A stretch of 14,521 nt of DNA, taken from contig CAKQCV010000058.1 of assembly GCA_934217675.1 (NCBI GenBank), forward strand, positions 1 to 14,521, in the 5' to 3' direction. Each line of letters starts with the position of its first letter. Within the stretch, counting starts at the first letter, position 1. Both the position numbers and the translations under genes were made by a program. The notes beneath the pieces are model-generated. The model was not told the origin of the DNA, made no database searches, and saw nothing but the letters and a program-made list of their open reading frames with translations. The DNA comes from an uncultured Prevotella sp. (lineage in GTDB: Bacteria; Bacteroidota; Bacteroidia; Bacteroidales; Bacteroidaceae). This document shows positions 5,805 to 13,798 of this stretch, piece after piece.

Positions 5805-8363
5805 ATGAAAATCAAAGCAGATCATGTCAACGCTCCGCAATGGAAAGAAGTGACAGTGAAATCTAAGCTTCCAGAACAGCTGAAATGTCTGGATGAATTG
5901 GCACACAACATGTGGTGGGCATGGAACTATGAGGCTCGCGACCTTTGGAGAAGCCTTGACGAGGACCTCTATGAGGAAGTGGAACACAACCCAGTGGCTC
6001 TGCTCGACCAGCTCAGCTATGAGCGCAAAGAGGAGATAGTGAAAGACAAGGCTATCATGAAACGCGTGAAGGATGTTTACACACTGTTCCGCAACTACAT
6101 GGATGTGGAGCCGGACAAGGAACGCCCTTCGGTGGCTTACTTCTGCATGGAGTTCGGTATCAACCAGGTTCTGAAAATATATTCAGGCGGACTTGGAATG
6201 CTTGCCGGAGACTATATGAAAGAGGCTTCTGACAGCAACGTGAACATGTGTGGTATAGGATTCCTGTACAGATACGGATATTTCAAGCAGTCGCTGAGCA
6301 TGGACGGACAGCAGATTGCAAACTATGACGCACAGAACTTCAACTCACTGCCTATCGAAAGACAGCTCGATGCCAACGGAGAACCAATGGTGGTTGATGT
6401 GCCTTACATGAACTATCATGTACATGCGTATGTGTGGAGAGTAAATGTTGGACGTGTGCCTTTGTATCTGCTCGACACCGACAACGAGCTCAACTCGGAG
6501 TTCGACCGCCCTATCACCCACTCACTGTATGGTGGCGACTGGGAGAACAGACTGAAGCAGGAAATTCTGCTCGGTATGGGTGGTATTTTGATGCTCAAAA
6601 AGCTCGGTATAAAAAAGGATATATATCATTGTAACGAGGGACACGCTGCTCTTTGCAACTTGCAGAGACTTTGCGACTACGTGAAGGAAGGACTTACCTT
6701 CAACCAGGCTATGGAGCTCGTTAGAGCATCTTCGCTCTATACAGTACACACTCCAGTGCCTGCAGGACACGACTACTTCGACGAGGCGCTGTTCGGAAAA
6801 TATATGGGCGGTTACCCACAGATGCTCGGAATTACATGGGATGAGTTTATCGGTATGGGACGCAACAACCCTGATGACCACAACGAGAGATTCTGCATGT
6901 CGGTATTCGCATGCAACACTTGTCAGGAGGTAAACGGAGTGAGCAAACTGCACGGATGGGTAAGCCAGAAGATGTTCAACAGCATCTGGAACGGATACTA
7001 TCCTGAGGAGAACCACGTGGGATACGTTACCAACGGTGTGCACTTCCCTACATGGGCTGCCACAGAGTGGAGAAAACTGTATGCACAGTATTTCGATGAG
7101 ACATTCATGGGCGACCAAAGCAACGAGAAGATCTGGCAGGCAATCTACAATGTTCCGGATGATGTTATTTGGGACACGAGAATGACACTAAAGAAAAAAC
7201 TTACTGACTATATCAAAAGTAAATTCCGCGAAACTTGGCTTAAGAACCAGGGTGACCCTTCACGTGTGGTTTCACTGCTCGACAAGATTAAACCTAATGC
7301 TCTGATGATTGGATTCTGCCGCCGCTTCGCTACTTACAAGCGTGCACATCTGCTCTTCACAGACCTTGACAGACTTTCAAAAATCGTAAACGACCCAGAG
7401 CATCCAGTACAGTTCTTGTTCTCAGGAAAGGCGCACCCGGCTGACGGCGCAGGACAGGGACTTATCAAGAAGATTTACGAAATAAGCCAGAGACCTGAGT
7501 TCCTTGGAAAGATTATCTTCTTGGAGGACTACGACATGCGTTTGGCACGCCGACTGGTTTCGGGTGTGGACATCTGGATGAATACTCCTACCAGACCGCT
7601 TGAGGCTTCGGGAACATCTGGAGAAAAAGCTGAAATGAACGGTGTGGTTAACCTGTCGGTACTCGACGGATGGTGGCTCGAAGGATACCGCGAGGGCGCA
7701 GGATGGGCACTCACGGAAAAACGCACATATCAAAACCAGGGTTATCAAGACCAACTTGATGCTGCCACAATCTATGGCTTGCTCGAAAACGAAATCATAC
7801 CTCTTTATTATAACAAGGGCGACAAGAACTATAGTGAAGGATGGGTTAAGGTTATCAAGAACTCTATCGCACAAATCGCACCGCACTATACAATGAAGCG
7901 CCAGCTTGACGATTACTACAGCAAGTTCTACTGCAAAGAAGCTGAACGCTTTAACAAGCTTACTGCCAACGACAACCAATTGGCTAAAGAAATTGCACAG
8001 TGGAAGGAAACAGTGGCTGAGCGTTGGGATTCTATCCATGTAGTTTCAAAGGAGTCTACTGTTCCATCAACGGGAATGGTTACTGGCGAGAAGTATCAGG
8101 TTAAGTATGTAATCGACGAACAGGGACTTGACGACGCTGTCGGTCTTGAGGTGGTTGTAGTAAAGACACGCAAGAATGGCGAGGAGTATGTATTCAACAA
8201 GCATCAGTTTGCCATGACTGGTAAAAACGGAAACCTGTATACCTTCGAGGCAAACATTGAAGCTGACGAGGCTGGTTCATACAAAACTGGTATCAGAATG
8301 TATCCTAAGAACAGCAATCTGCCTCACCGTCAGGATTTCTGCTACGTAAAATGGCTTGACTAA
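5805..8363 (+). CDS. glgP: Alpha-glucan (glycogen) phosphorylase, GT35, with N-terminal DUF3417 domain
   Basis: An 852-residue PLP-dependent phosphorylase that releases glucose-1-phosphate from alpha-1,4-glucan. Seen: an N-terminal DUF3417-like region (about 15-100, with [17 protein letters not shown]); the active-site entrance [11 protein letters not shown] and [11 protein letters not shown] (110-136); HCNEGHAAL (275-283); [13 protein letters not shown] (313-325); [15 protein letters not shown] (503-517); [11 protein letters not shown] (540-550); and the PLP site [14 protein letters not shown] with expected Schiff-base Lys608. This layout fits the TIGR02094 alpha-glucan phosphorylases, which are divergent from E. 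coli GlgP/MalP. A C-terminal segment (about 755-852) looks beta-rich, with many Val/Tyr strands, and may form a small separate domain. The gene starts 18 bp after the GT3 synthase and is probably co-transcribed with it. A terminator follows the stop codon. Confidence 0.95.
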   Translation: MKIKADHVNAPQWKEVTVKSKLPEQLKCLDELAHNMWWAWNYEARDLWRSLDEDLYEEVEHNPVALLDQLSYERKEEIVKDKAIMKRVKDVYTLFRNYMDVEPDKERPSVAYFCMEFGINQVLKIYSGGLGMLAGDYMKEASDSNVNMCGIGFLYRYGYFKQSLSMDGQQIANYDAQNFNSLPIERQLDANGEPMVVDVPYMNYHVHAYVWRVNVGRVPLYLLDTDNELNSEFDRPITHSLYGGDWENRLKQEILLGMGGILMLKKLGIKKDIYHCNEGHAALCNLQRLCDYVKEGLTFNQAMELVRASSLYTVHTPVPAGHDYFDEALFGKYMGGYPQMLGITWDEFIGMGRNNPDDHNERFCMSVFACNTCQEVNGVSKLHGWVSQKMFNSIWNGYYPEENHVGYVTNGVHFPTWAATEWRKLYAQYFDETFMGDQSNEKIWQAIYNVPDDVIWDTRMTLKKKLTDYIKSKFRETWLKNQGDPSRVVSLLDKIKPNALMIGFCRRFATYKRAHLLFTDLDRLSKIVNDPEHPVQFLFSGKAHPADGAGQGLIKKIYEISQRPEFLGKIIFLEDYDMRLARRLVSGVDIWMNTPTRPLEASGTSGEKAEMNGVVNLSVLDGWWLEGYREGAGWALTEKRTYQNQGYQDQLDAATIYGLLENEIIPLYYNKGDKNYSEGWVKVIKNSIAQIAPHYTMKRQLDDYYSKFYCKEAERFNKLTANDNQLAKEIAQWKETVAERWDSIHVVSKESTVPSTGMVTGEKYQVKYVIDEQGLDDAVGLEVVVVKTRKNGEEYVFNKHQFAMTGKNGNLYTFEANIEADEAGSYKTGIRMYPKNSNLPHRQDFCYVKWLD

Positions 8364-8384
8364 TAAAAATAACAATCTAAATAC

Positions 8385-8435
8385 AAGGAGGGAAGGGCAC
8401 AGGCAACACGATGCTAAGTCCTCCCCTCCTTTTTT
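8385..8435 (+). terminator. Terminator of the glycogen operon
   Basis: A 12-bp stem with one mismatch (arms 8385-8396 and 8420-8431) with a 23-nt loop, running into a stretch of six T residues (8430-8435). It lies 21 bp after the phosphorylase stop codon and separates the operon from rpoD. Confidence 0.8.
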
Positions 8436-8460
8436 AATTCCTTGGCATGATTTTTACAAT

Positions 8461-8484
8461 TGTTCACTACCGTTAGCGTGAACA
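8461..8484. repeat. Inverted repeat upstream of the rpoD promoter
   Basis: TGTTCAC (8461-8467) and GTGAACA (8478-8484) form a perfect 7-bp inverted repeat with a 10-nt spacer, about 23 bp upstream of the -33 box. No T-tract follows, so it looks more like a dyad operator than a terminator. Which protein would bind it is unknown. Confidence 0.45.
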
Positions 8485-8507
8485 TAAGTAAAAAATATGT
8501 TAAAACT

Positions 8508-8539
8508 ATTGACACGTATCGTATTTTTTACTACCTTTG
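8508..8539 (+). promoter_or_regulatory. rpoD promoter
   Basis: ATTG (8508-8511), 20 nt, then TACCTTTG (8532-8539) fits TTTG-N19-21-TAnnTTTG with one mismatch in the -33 box. Transcription should begin near 8546, giving a leader of about 68 nt. A form of ATCAGGA occurs twice in that leader (8577-8583 and 8607-8613); the second copy abuts the ATG, too close to act as a normal Shine-Dalgarno. Confidence 0.75.
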
Positions 8540-8613
8540 CATCGTTTTTCGGGAAAATCCTATTAAAGCATTAATAATCAGGAACTTATAAGGTTAAAAA
8601 GAAATTATCAGGA

Positions 8614-9486
8614 ATGAGACAGCTAAAAATTCAAAAAAGTATTACAAACCGTTCAAGTGAAGCCCTCGACAAATATCTCGTAGAGATTGGTCGTGCACCT
8701 CTAATATCTATTGACGAGGAAATCGAACTCGCACAGAAAATAAAAAAAGGAGGAAGAGAGGGTGAACGTGCCAAAGATAAATTGGTTACGGCAAACTTGA
8801 GATTTGTGGTATCTGTTGCAAAGCAATATCAGCACCAAGGATTAACTCTGACAGACCTTATAGACGAGGGTAATATCGGACTGATTAAGGCTGCACAGAA
8901 ATTTGACGAAACACGTGGTTTCAAATTTATTTCGTATGCAGTGTGGTGGATCAGACAAAGCATTCTGCAGGCTATCGCAGAGCAAAGCAGAATTGTTAGA
9001 CTGCCGCTGAACCAGGTTGGATCGCTGAGCAAAATCAATCACGAAATAAACAAGTTTGAACAGAAGAACCAGCGTCATCCTTCTGTTTCGGAGCTTGCTG
9101 AAGCTACAAAAATTGACGAGGAGAAAATAGGACAGTCGCTCGCTGCCGACGGGCATCACGTGAGCATTGATGCTCCTTTCCAGGACGGTGAGGATAACTG
9201 TATGCTTGATGTTATGCCAAGCGGAGACGACAGCCGTACAGACCGCGTGGTAGACCACGAGTCTATGGCACTGGAACTTAACTCGGTTTTGGGAAAGGTG
9301 CTTAAAGATAGGGAAATCACTATCATACGCGAATGTTTCGGTATAGGATGTCAGGAAAAAGGTCTTGAGGAAATTGGAGATCAGCTCGGACTTACACGTG
9401 AGCGTGTGAGACAGATTCGCGAGAAGAGCATTGCCAAGCTGAGAGACAGCGGTAATGCTAAAATCTTGATGAAATATCTTGGATAA
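8614..9486 (+). CDS. rpoD: RNA polymerase primary sigma factor (sigma-70 family, Bacteroidetes type)
   Basis: A 290-residue sigma factor that directs RNA polymerase to housekeeping promoters. Seen: region 1.2 at about 16-45 (ALDKYLVEIGRAPLIS); region 2 with LVTANLRFVVSVAKQY (57-72), LIDEGNIGLIKAAQKFD (82-98) and the -10-recognition and melting helix SYAVWWIRQSILQAIAEQSR (107-126); region 3 at about 135-190; and the region 4.2 helix-turn-helix EEIGDQLGLTRERVRQIREK (252-271). There is no region 1.1, and the length of about 290 aa is that of the Bacteroidetes primary sigma (sigma-ABfr type), whereas E. coli RpoD is about 613 aa. It is flanked by its own promoter and terminator and so is monocistronic. 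Its presence agrees with the TAnnTTTG promoters seen across the window. Confidence 0.96.
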   Translation: MRQLKIQKSITNRSSEALDKYLVEIGRAPLISIDEEIELAQKIKKGGREGERAKDKLVTANLRFVVSVAKQYQHQGLTLTDLIDEGNIGLIKAAQKFDETRGFKFISYAVWWIRQSILQAIAEQSRIVRLPLNQVGSLSKINHEINKFEQKNQRHPSVSELAEATKIDEEKIGQSLAADGHHVSIDAPFQDGEDNCMLDVMPSGDDSRTDRVVDHESMALELNSVLGKVLKDREITIIRECFGIGCQEKGLEEIGDQLGLTRERVRQIREKSIAKLRDSGNAKILMKYLG

Positions 9487-9514
9487 ATTGGTATAAGGTA
9501 AAAGGAAGATTGGG

Positions 9515-9560
9515 ATGAGGTAATGGTTAATATTAATATTGCTGTTACCTCATTTTTTTT
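9515..9560 (+). terminator. rpoD terminator
   Basis: A perfect 9-bp stem (ATGAGGTAA at 9515-9523 with TTACCTCAT at 9545-9553), a 21-nt AT-rich loop, and eight T residues (9553-9560), 28 bp after the rpoD stop codon. Confidence 0.85.
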
Positions 9561-9641
9561 GTATATCTGTATGGGCAATGCCTACAGTATAGGTTTGCGC
9601 TTTATTATTTACCACCCTATTTTTACGTAAAGGTCAAATAA

Positions 9642-9685
9642 CAAAAAGGCGATTCGATATCAATATCTAATATCGAACCGCTTTT
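9642..9685 (-). terminator. Terminator of the DUF4301 gene (possibly bidirectional)
   Basis: The arms 9643-9660 and 9670-9685 pair over about 14 bp with one bulged G and one A/C mismatch (TTCGATAT is perfectly matched next to the loop). On the minus strand the stem runs into five T residues (complement of 9643-9647), about 20 bp after the DUF4301 stop. The plus strand ends in four T residues, so weak activity in that direction is possible. It faces the rpoD terminator, as expected for convergent genes. Confidence 0.75.
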
Positions 9686-9705
9686 CTCTATTTGTATATT
9701 ATGCT

Positions 9706-11223
9706 TTACTGATGCTGCTCACGCAACAAATCATTTACGGTCTTTACTGGGTTAAATGTTGAAAGAGGAACCTCAACAAACACTGTGTTCCAATCACTCA
9801 TTGCTCCATTCCAAAGACCTGGCAACTCAAGAGCTTTCAGCTCCTTGCCGTTCTTGCTCTTGCTGCTGATAAAACATGTGGAACGGTCAACATATTCTGG
9901 AAGGTTGAACTTCTCGCCCTTATAATTCTTTACAGCACATACTAAGTCTACAGGATTGAAATGTGTACCTTCTGCAAACATCTTCATATATTCGGCATTA
10001 TCTTTGTCTATCTGGCTGCTTTCAAGAATCTGCAAGCTTATTGTGCCGTCCTGATTGTATGTGAGGAACGGACCACCACCAGGCTCTCCAACATTCTTAA
10101 CAACACCGCAGACACGCATAGGACGGTTCAGTTTCTTTCTCAGATAGATTACGAGTTCGGCATCTTCAAGCTCCTTGATGTCGGTCTTGCGACAGCACAA
10201 GTCGCGCTGCAAGAAACGGATAATCTCCTCCAACTGGCTGTGGGTATATTTACCAGAATCAAGCAGACGCAGATATTCGAAAGCTTTCTCTTGTAAAGAT
10301 ACAAGCACACCAGCAATCACTTGCTTATACTTGACGGTCGGATCTTTAAGTCTGTCGGGAACCACATTGTCGATATTCTTTATAAATATAACGTCGGCAG
10401 GAATTTCGTTCAGGTTCTCGATAAGTGCACCATGACCTCCCGGACGGAACAATAGTGAACCATCAGCATTGCGGAACGGTGTGCAGTCAGGATTTGCAGC
10501 AATAGTATCGGTGCTTGGCTTCTGCTCAGAAAAACTTATGTCGTATCTTACATTGTATTTTTCTTCATACTTGCCTTTTGTCTCGCTGACCTTCTGCTCA
10601 AAGAGCGCACGATGCTCAGGACTGACGGTGTAATGGATTTTCACAACTCCATTGCAGTCGGCATACAAAGCACCCTCAACAAGGTGCTCCTCTAAAGGAG
10701 TGCGTGCTCCGTCTTCGTATTTATGAAATAGTAGAAGCCCCTTTGGCAACTGACCGTAGTTTAAGCCTTTTGCTTCAAGCATATTGGCAACTACAGCTTT
10801 AAAGTTTTTATCTCCTATAAGTTCCTTAACTCCCTTTCCTTCATTCTTTTTGCAAACTTCGTTAAGGGCATCATAGAAGGCGAACTTTTCTATACTATCA
10901 AAGAAAAGTTTCTCAAAGTCTGTTTTAGGAACATCGTAGTCTGCATCAAGAAAAGCAAACATATTCTTGAACATTCTGCTGGCAGCACCACTTGCTGGAA
11001 CGAATTTCACAACGTCCTTACCAGCTTCTTTGTATCTGTTCCACTCTGAGACGTATTTCTCAATATCAGTTTCAGAAGGAGACATTATCCCCTTGTCAAC
11101 ACTTGCTGCTGCTTCAAGTTTCAGAAACGGAAAACCTGTTTTGAACTCTGCCAATTGTTTTTCAATTTGATCTTCTGATATGCCTTTCTTGGCAATTTGC
11201 TCTAAATCTTTTGGTGAAAACAT
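9706..11223 (-). CDS. DUF4301-family protein, candidate nucleotidyltransferase
   Basis: A 505-residue cytoplasmic protein that I recognise as a Bacteroidetes DUF4301-type protein of unassigned function. No signal peptide or membrane segment is seen. Several short blocks resemble UDP-glucose/UDP-N-acetylglucosamine pyrophosphorylases in the same order: FVPASGAASRMFK at 74-86 (a degenerate glycine-rich nucleotide loop ending in Lys); RPGGHGALIENL at 260-271 (compare PPGHGDIY); VIFIKNIDNVV at 278-288 (compare IFVSNIDNLG, where the Asp binds metal); ISLQILESSQID at 395-406; GTHFNPVDLVCAVKN at 419-433 (compare FNTNNLW); and STFNPVKTVNDLL at 488-500 (compare LPVKTTSDLL with its catalytic Lys). The family membership is recognised from memory, the motif resemblance is seen, and the activity is inferred. 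The gene stands alone, divergent from relA and convergent with rpoD, with its own promoter-like box and terminator. Confidence 0.8.
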   Translation of the reverse strand: MFSPKDLEQIAKKGISEDQIEKQLAEFKTGFPFLKLEAAASVDKGIMSPSETDIEKYVSEWNRYKEAGKDVVKFVPASGAASRMFKNMFAFLDADYDVPKTDFEKLFFDSIEKFAFYDALNEVCKKNEGKGVKELIGDKNFKAVVANMLEAKGLNYGQLPKGLLLFHKYEDGARTPLEEHLVEGALYADCNGVVKIHYTVSPEHRALFEQKVSETKGKYEEKYNVRYDISFSEQKPSTDTIAANPDCTPFRNADGSLLFRPGGHGALIENLNEIPADVIFIKNIDNVVPDRLKDPTVKYKQVIAGVLVSLQEKAFEYLRLLDSGKYTHSQLEEIIRFLQRDLCCRKTDIKELEDAELVIYLRKKLNRPMRVCGVVKNVGEPGGGPFLTYNQDGTISLQILESSQIDKDNAEYMKMFAEGTHFNPVDLVCAVKNYKGEKFNLPEYVDRSTCFISSKSKNGKELKALELPGLWNGAMSDWNTVFVEVPLSTFNPVKTVNDLLREQHQ

Positions 11224-11259
11224 AAGTATTAATTTTTAAAGTTTCTTGTTTATCCGATA

Positions 11260-11267
11260 CAAATGTA
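11260..11267 (-). promoter_or_regulatory. -7 box of the DUF4301 gene promoter
   Basis: On the minus strand TACATTTG (complement of 11260-11267) matches TAnnTTTG and lies 37-44 nt upstream of the ATG. No TTTG is present at the -33 distance, so it may be weak or activator-dependent. An 8-nt palindrome GTACGTAC (11265-11272) overlaps its upstream edge. Confidence 0.5.
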
Positions 11268-11357
11268 CGTACTTTTTGCTAATTATTATAATTTTAGGAG
11301 GAAAAAAATCTTTTTATGCAAAGAATTGTAGTATGTTTAGAGAAAATAATGTTGAAA

Positions 11358-11390
11358 TTAGTTTTCTAACGACATTTTGCATTATCTTTG
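11358..11390 (+). promoter_or_regulatory. relA promoter
   Basis: TATCTTTG (11383-11390) matches the -7 consensus exactly. TTAG (11358-11361) at a 21-nt spacing is a 3-of-4 match for the -33 box. Transcription should start near 11397, giving a leader of about 85 nt that contains a strong hairpin. Confidence 0.65.
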
Positions 11391-11409
11391 CATAAGCTAA
11401 GCTGCATCT

Positions 11410-11446
11410 CAGCAATAAATCCAAACATGTTTGGTTTATATTGCTG
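11410..11446 (+). promoter_or_regulatory. Hairpin in the relA leader
   Basis: CAGCAATA (11410-11417) pairs with TATTGCTG (11439-11446), and the interior is the 14-nt palindrome CCAAACATGTTTGG (11421-11434). Allowing one bulged A and one T/T mismatch gives about 15 bp closed by a CATG loop. It begins about 13 nt after the predicted transcription start and ends 35 nt before the ATG. It could be an RNA regulatory structure or, as DNA, a dyad operator. The stem is seen directly; its role is unknown. Confidence 0.6.
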
Positions 11447-11481
11447 TTGATTTGCATTGTCTTTTATATAGTTTAAAACAA

Positions 11482-13704
11482 ATGCTTATGGACAATAAAC
11501 TTGTTTTTACACAAAAGGAGAAATTAATGCTGACAGATTTAATAAAAAATCTGAGGTCTGCAAAAGGATATGCGCTAACACGTAAGGATGAACTCTGCAT
11601 TTTCGAACATCTTCGGAAATCTATTGTCAACAACGAAATACAACGAGATATATTTGGACTTAATCCTATCATTCTTAGCTTGCAGACTGCCTTAATCGCC
11701 GTGGAGGACATCGGACTGAAACGTGACGGAACAATGGCTGTCCTGTTGTACTCGTGTGTGGCACAAAACGAACAGAACGCTTTTGAGGAATATTCGAAAA
11801 CGTTTGGAGAAAACGTGGCGCGCATATTAAAGGGACTTGTTCATATTCAAGAACTATACAAAAAGAATCCTGTAATTGAAAGCGAAAACTTCAGAAATCT
11901 GCTGCTCTCGTTTGCTGAAGATATGAGGGTTATACTTATCATGATTGCAGACAGGGTGAACCTGATGAGACAAATCAGAGATACAACTTGTGTGGAGGCT
12001 AAACATCGCGTAAGCGAAGAAGCAAGTTATCTATATGCTCCTTTGGCACATAAATTGGGACTATATAAGCTGAAAAGCGAACTCGAAGATCTCAGTCTGA
12101 AGTATCTTGAGCATGATGCTTATTATATGATTAAGGATAAGCTGAACGAAACAAAGGCAAGCAGAGACAAGTATATCGAAAGCTTTATCGCACCTATAAA
12201 GAAAAAGCTGGAGGATGAAGGGCTGAAGTTCCACATGAAGGGAAGAACAAAAAGCATACACAGTATATGGCAGAAAATGAAAAAGCAGAAATGTGAATTC
12301 GAGGGTATTTACGACCTTTTTGCCATTCGCATCATTCTTGACTCACCATTGGACCAGGAAAAAGTGCAATGCTGGCATGTTTTTGCTCTTATTACAAATA
12401 TGTATCAGCCTAATCCTAAACGACTGAGAGACTGGCTGAGTGTGCCGAAGTCGAACGGATATGAAAGTCTGCACATCACAGTGAAGGGACCTGAAAACAA
12501 ATGGGTTGAAGTGCAGATAAGAACTGAAAGAATGGATGAGATTGCCGAACGAGGTCTTGCTGCACACTGGAGATACAAGGGCATTAAAGGTGAGAGCGGC
12601 ATGGACGAATGGCTGACAAGCATTAGGCGTGCTCTTGAAAACAGCGACGACAGACAGGTTATAGACCAGTTTAAAATGGATCTGTACGAGGACGAGATAT
12701 TTGTGTTTACACCAAAGGGCGACTTGATGAAGTTTCCGAAAGGGGCTACTGTGCTTGACTTTGCATACAGAATACACTCGAACGTGGGAAACCACTGTGT
12801 GGGAGCAAAAATCAACGGAAAGGTTGTTACGTTTAGGCATGTGCTGAAAAGCGGAGACCAGATAGAAGTGCTGACTTCTGCAAACCAAAAGCCGAAACAG
12901 GATTGGCTGAATATCGTGAAAACAAGTCGCGGAAAGGCTAAAATAAGACTTGCACTGAAAGAGACGCAAATCAAAGATGGACTCTATGCCAAGGAGATGC
13001 TTGAGCGAAGAATGAAAAACAGGAAAATCGATATGGATGAAAGTACCATGTCGCACCTGATAAAGAAGCTGGGATTTAAGGAGATGAACGACTTCTATAA
13101 GCAGATTGCTGACCAGACGCTCGACATCAACCATGTGATAGAGAAATATCAGGAGGTGAAAGAGCATGACAACAATACTGTTGCACCGCAGGCTCAGACA
13201 AGAAGTGCGGATGAATATAACTTTGAAAGTCCTGTAGAAGAGCTTACCAACAGTGGCAGCGATGTGCTCGTAATTGACAGGAACTTGAAGGGCATAGACT
13301 ACCAGCTGGCTAAATGTTGCCACCCTATATATGGTGACAATGTGTTTGGATTTGTTACCGTAAACGGAGGTATAAAGATACACCGCTGTGACTGCCCTAA
13401 TGCTCCGGAACTGAGAAAACGCTTCGGTTACAGAATTGTAAAAGCTAAATGGAGCGGAAAAGACGGAGCACAGTATATGACGACTCTGAAAATTATCGGA
13501 AATGATGATATCGGTATTGTCAACAATATCACAAGCATCATTTCTAAAGAGGAGAAAATAATGATGAGGAGTATTAATATAGACAGTCATGACGGACTAT
13601 TCAGTGGAAATCTTGAGATTAACGTAGAAGACAATACAAAATTGAATATTCTGATAAAAAAATTAAGAGCAATAAAGGGGGTAAAACAAATTATCAGACT
13701 TTAA
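11482..13704 (+). CDS. relA: RelA/SpoT-family (p)ppGpp synthetase with degenerate hydrolase domain
   Basis: A 740-residue long RelA/SpoT homologue that makes (p)ppGpp from ATP and GTP/GDP in response to amino-acid starvation on ribosomes. Domains: pseudo-HD hydrolase (about 35-205), synthetase (about 230-370), TGS (about 405-465), helical region, CC/zinc-finger (about 605-645) and ACT/RRM (about 666-740). Synthetase motifs are intact: GRTKSIHSIWQKM (254-266), YDLFAIRII (277-285), PKSNGYESLHITV (322-334) and WVEVQIRT (341-348). TGS carries FAYRIHSNVG with His432, and the CC domain has AKCCHPIYG. The hydrolase residues are lost: HP is NP (61-62), the HDxxED motif is YSCVAQ (90-95), and RLHNMR is RVNLMR (158-163). 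It should therefore be synthesis-only. In-frame TTG 11431 lies inside the leader hairpin, so I use ATG 11482; ATG 11488 (MDNKLVFTQ) is an equally good alternative. Its promoter faces away from the DUF4301 gene. Confidence 0.93.
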   Translation: MLMDNKLVFTQKEKLMLTDLIKNLRSAKGYALTRKDELCIFEHLRKSIVNNEIQRDIFGLNPIILSLQTALIAVEDIGLKRDGTMAVLLYSCVAQNEQNAFEEYSKTFGENVARILKGLVHIQELYKKNPVIESENFRNLLLSFAEDMRVILIMIADRVNLMRQIRDTTCVEAKHRVSEEASYLYAPLAHKLGLYKLKSELEDLSLKYLEHDAYYMIKDKLNETKASRDKYIESFIAPIKKKLEDEGLKFHMKGRTKSIHSIWQKMKKQKCEFEGIYDLFAIRIILDSPLDQEKVQCWHVFALITNMYQPNPKRLRDWLSVPKSNGYESLHITVKGPENKWVEVQIRTERMDEIAERGLAAHWRYKGIKGESGMDEWLTSIRRALENSDDRQVIDQFKMDLYEDEIFVFTPKGDLMKFPKGATVLDFAYRIHSNVGNHCVGAKINGKVVTFRHVLKSGDQIEVLTSANQKPKQDWLNIVKTSRGKAKIRLALKETQIKDGLYAKEMLERRMKNRKIDMDESTMSHLIKKLGFKEMNDFYKQIADQTLDINHVIEKYQEVKEHDNNTVAPQAQTRSADEYNFESPVEELTNSGSDVLVIDRNLKGIDYQLAKCCHPIYGDNVFGFVTVNGGIKIHRCDCPNAPELRKRFGYRIVKAKWSGKDGAQYMTTLKIIGNDDIGIVNNITSIISKEEKIMMRSINIDSHDGLFSGNLEINVEDNTKLNILIKKLRAIKGVKQIIRL

Positions 13705-13729
13705 AATGCGATTTTTAAGCTAAATATTG

Positions 13730-13737
13730 TAATTTTG
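13730..13737 (+). promoter_or_regulatory. -7 box of a serS promoter
   Basis: TAATTTTG matches TAnnTTTG. No exact TTTG is found 19-21 nt upstream. Transcription would start near 13744, giving a leader of about 98 nt, so serS can be expressed separately from relA. No clear terminator separates relA from it, and read-through is also possible. Confidence 0.5.
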
Positions 13738-13754
13738 CATATTGAAATATATGG

Positions 13755-13798
13755 GGCGAGCGTTTGTGGTATGAAAATATAACCAACGACAAGGCGCC
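13755..13798 (+). other. GC-rich structured segment in the serS leader
   Basis: Within a very AT-rich leader, short complementary blocks are nested: GGCG (13755-13758) with CGCC (13795-13798), CGT (13761-13763) with ACG (13786-13788), and TGGT (13767-13770) with ACCA (13782-13785). An eight-codon frame including its stop (ATG at 13751, peptide MGRAFVV) overlaps it and contains no serine codon, which argues against classical serine attenuation. Function is unknown. Confidence 0.3.

Noticed and set aside
9590..9685. Possible small RNA between rpoD and DUF4301: TAGGTTTG -7-like box at 9590-9597 followed by the hairpin at 9643-9685 ending in TTTT
   Set aside because: There is no -33 box at the proper distance, and the hairpin is better explained as the terminator of the convergent DUF4301 gene.
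9643..9685. GGTTCGATA-like sequence resembling a tRNA T-arm on the minus or plus strand
   Set aside because: No acceptor, D or anticodon arm can be built around it; the matching arms form a terminator stem.
12343..13590. 415-codon open frame on the minus strand inside relA
   Set aside because: It is a shadow of the conserved Rel coding sequence, with atypical composition and no motif or supporting promoter.
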